From contig CALXSX010000006.1 of assembly GCA_944391265.1 (NCBI GenBank), positions 1 through 7,544 on the forward strand: 7,544 bases of DNA. The letters are read 5' to 3'. This DNA comes from an uncultured Clostridia bacterium. Lineage in GTDB: Bacteria; Bacillota; Clostridia; UBA1381. The position numbers and the translations under genes were made by a program. The number at the start of each line of letters is the position of its first letter. The first letter of the stretch is position 1. The notes below the pieces were generated by a model. The model was given only the letters and a program-made list of their open reading frames with translations. It was not told the DNA's origin and searched no databases. This document shows, in pieces, positions 5,728-7,544 of the stretch.

Positions 5728-7544
5728 ATGGGGGAAAATAGGTCGGATTATAACGATATCGATGATTTTTCTGTCGTACTGTCCCGTAGGAATATGCCTG
5801 ATGATAAACAGGAGGGCAAAGATAATAACGCGGAAAGCGCAACAAAAACTGATTTGAAAGATGGTTCCGTTCGAAGCGGAAATGTTAAAAAGAATCTGAA
5901 AAGAGCAGTCATTTCCGTTTGTGCGGCATTAGCAGTGCTGGCTGCGGCTTTTACTGTTTATGCGTACACCATTCCAACAGATACCATAGCGTATGGAGTT
6001 AGCATGGGCGGTATAAAGCTCGGCGGTTTTACGCTTGAGGAGGCGGTGGAACGTATTTCTACCGCAAACACTGCTGATGTGAAGTCTATAGAAATTTTTG
6101 CTAACGGAGCTTCATATGAAATACCGGTTAACAGTATAAATGCAGCTTTTGACGCCGAAAAAACGGCGAGAAAAGCGTTTGATTTCGGAAAAGACCAGGG
6201 CAGATTCAAAAATGCTGTAAAATGCCTTGGAGCGGCTGTTTCGGGAAAAGACATATTGCCCGTTATAACCTATGATGAACAGCTGATGGCAGAAAAGGTG
6301 AATGAAATAGGTGCTAAAGCGGTCGGCTCTGTTCTGACTGAGCATACCGTAAGGTTTGACGATGACGGCAGGGCGTTTGCTGTCCCCGGGAAAGCCGGTT
6401 ACAACAACGATCCGTCAGATGCTGTGAGAAAGATTGATTCTGCTCTTGAGTCAGGGAGCGATGAAACCATAAATTTAACTTTTGAAAAAACGGAGCCTGC
6501 TCCTCTTACAGCTGACTCGCTTGCGGAAATGGTTTCAAAGAGCGCAGTGAACGCATCATATGCGTTTGAGAATGGGAAAGTGGCTGTTAAGCCGGAAGAA
6601 AACGGCCGCACAGTAGATAAAGCAGTTTGCGAGCATGTGATATCGCAGATATCAGACGGTGGGCCTGAGATAGAGATTCCATACACAGTTGCCCCGGCTG
6701 GGGTGACGGCAAAGCAGCTCGGTGAAAAGCTTTTTAACGCGAAGCTCGCGTCCTATACGACGAGATATAATGCCGGCCAGGTGAATCGCTCGGCTAATAT
6801 AGCAAATGCCGCAGGCAGAATAAACGGCAAAATACTGATGCCCGGCGAGACATTTTCATTTAATGAAACGGTCGGAAAGCGTACAATAGCTAACGGGTTT
6901 AAAACGGCGCCTGAATATCAGAACGGTCAGACTGTTGACGGTATCGGCGGCGGAACGTGTCAGGTGAGCACAACAGTGTACAGCGCAGCACTTTATGCAG
7001 ACCTTGAAATTGTAAAGCGGTCGAATCACTCAATGAGTGTGTCATATGTTCCCCTTGGGCAGGATGCGACCGTTACAGACGGCGGCATTGACCTTAAAAT
7101 AAAAAATAACACTTCATATCCTGTTAGAATAGATACTTCGGTCGGAAAGGGTTCGATTACAGTTACGTTTGTAGGCACTGCACCAGACGTACCTAAAACG
7201 GTAAAAATAGTTAACACACCGGTTTCCGTATCGTCCGGCTCAGCTGTAAAGACACAGCGTATAGTTTACGATGCAAACGGTAATGAGATAAAGTCTGAAT
7301 CCATGGGAACAAGCAGGTATAAGCCGCATGGTTCGGCTTCCGATAGCAACTCCTCTGCAAAGGAAAGCGAGAAGCCTTCGGCAAGCACGCCCAAGCCTGA
7401 TTCGGAGGAAGTGATTAAACCCGAAGTGGGGACGCCAAGTGTAAAACCACAAGTCTCAGGAACGTCCGGCAATTCACCTAATACCGAAAACACGACATCC
7501 GGCAAGCCTGAAACTCAGGCAAAACCGGAGCCAGAAAAGCCTCA
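5728..7544 (+). CDS. VanW-family protein with peptidoglycan-binding-like domains (runs off the right edge)
   Basis: Membrane-anchored, outward-facing cell-envelope protein; 605 codons translated without a stop. Residues 1-59 are hydrophilic and end in basic KKNLKR; one membrane segment follows (about 60-80), so the rest should lie outside the cell. Residues about 120-335 look like two peptidoglycan-binding-4-type repeats, as commonly found before VanW. The VanW domain (about 338-468) carries RSANIANAAGRINGK, MPGETFSFNETVG and the hallmark GGGTCQVSTTVYSAAL (about 408-423). A beta-rich, G5-like piece follows, with TQRIVYDANGNEIKSE (about 509-524). From about residue 535 the tail is low-complexity and rich in Pro, Lys, Ser, Thr and Glu, typical of wall-spanning linkers. 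VanW is named from some vancomycin-resistance clusters but its activity is unknown; no van ligase, dehydrogenase or sensor gene is nearby, so resistance should not be inferred. The ATG at 5728 has AAAGGA 8 bases upstream. It lies 38 bases after the cysteine-cluster gene. Confidence 0.92.
   Translation, partial: MGENRSDYNDIDDFSVVLSRRNMPDDKQEGKDNNAESATKTDLKDGSVRSGNVKKNLKRAVISVCAALAVLAAAFTVYAYTIPTDTIAYGVSMGGIKLGGFTLEEAVERISTANTADVKSIEIFANGASYEIPVNSINAAFDAEKTARKAFDFGKDQGRFKNAVKCLGAAVSGKDILPVITYDEQLMAEKVNEIGAKAVGSVLTEHTVRFDDDGRAFAVPGKAGYNNDPSDAVRKIDSALESGSDETINLTFEKTEPAPLTADSLAEMVSKSAVNASYAFENGKVAVKPEENGRTVDKAVCEHVISQISDGGPEIEIPYTVAPAGVTAKQLGEKLFNAKLASYTTRYNAGQVNRSANIANAAGRINGKILMPGETFSFNETVGKRTIANGFKTAPEYQNGQTVDGIGGGTCQVSTTVYSAALYADLEIVKRSNHSMSVSYVPLGQDATVTDGGIDLKIKNNTSYPVRIDTSVGKGSITVTFVGTAPDVPKTVKIVNTPVSVSSGSAVKTQRIVYDANGNEIKSESMGTSRYKPHGSASDSNSSAKESEKPSASTPKPDSEEVIKPEVGTPSVKPQVSGTSGNSPNTENTTSGKPETQAKPEPEKP

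Noticed and set aside
5958..6686. Minus-strand open frames opposite the VanW-family gene
   Set aside because: The plus-strand frame is continuous and carries clear PG-binding-like and VanW motifs; the antisense frames have no supporting motifs or ribosome binding sites.
5728..7544. Vancomycin-resistance cluster suggested by the VanW name
   Set aside because: VanW-domain proteins are widespread in Clostridia without glycopeptide resistance, and no D-Ala-D-Lac/Ser ligase, VanH, VanX or VanRS gene is present in the window.
1..7544. A new defence, mobile or toxin-antitoxin system
   Set aside because: All five genes belong to recognisable housekeeping or envelope families except the cysteine-cluster protein, which alone does not make a system; no recombinase, nuclease, toxin-like pair, repeat array or target-site duplication is seen.

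Overview
The window looks like chromosomal DNA of an anaerobic Gram-positive bacterium of the class Clostridia, probably the Oscillospiraceae/Ruminococcaceae side. This is inferred from protein style, strong GGAGG-type ribosome binding sites, an AT-rich intergenic promoter region, a clostridial-type citrate synthase, a divergent clostridial type IIA topoisomerase pair and a VanW/peptidoglycan-binding protein. TGA is used as a normal stop codon. No RNA gene, insertion sequence, CRISPR array, phage gene or integration site is visible.

The layout is two divergent transcription units that fire from one short AT-rich intergenic region (4981-5161). On the minus strand, reading leftwards from about 5043, are the topoisomerase B subunit (ATPase/TOPRIM; 4980-2962), the topoisomerase A subunit (DNA cleavage; 2927-723) and the start of a citrate synthase (696 to the left edge, 232 codons, C-terminal part outside the window). 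The gaps are only 34 and 26 bases and no terminator is seen, so this looks like one operon. The two subunits together should form a heterotetrameric ATP-dependent DNA topoisomerase. The A subunit lacks the gyrase box, so it is more likely a decatenase/relaxase (topoisomerase IV-like) than a gyrase.

On the plus strand, reading rightwards from about 5132, are a 175-residue cysteine-cluster protein (5162-5689) and a VanW-family protein (5728 to the right edge, 605 codons, unfinished). The VanW-family protein has one N-terminal membrane anchor, peptidoglycan-binding-like domains, a VanW domain and a Pro/Lys/Ser/Thr-rich tail. A 38-base gap with its own ribosome binding site suggests these two are co-transcribed.

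Both promoters are readable. The topoisomerase operon has perfect TTGACA and TATAAT hexamers with an 18-base spacer; the cysteine-cluster gene has an extended -10 (TGTTATAAT). An inverted repeat lies in the topoisomerase leader. Most of the window is ordinary housekeeping or cell-envelope content. I did not find a convincing new multi-gene system. The points most worth a second look are the unusual active-site and drug-contact residues of the topoisomerase, its linkage to citrate synthase, the leader repeat, and the pairing of an unassigned metal/cluster-binding-type protein with VanW.
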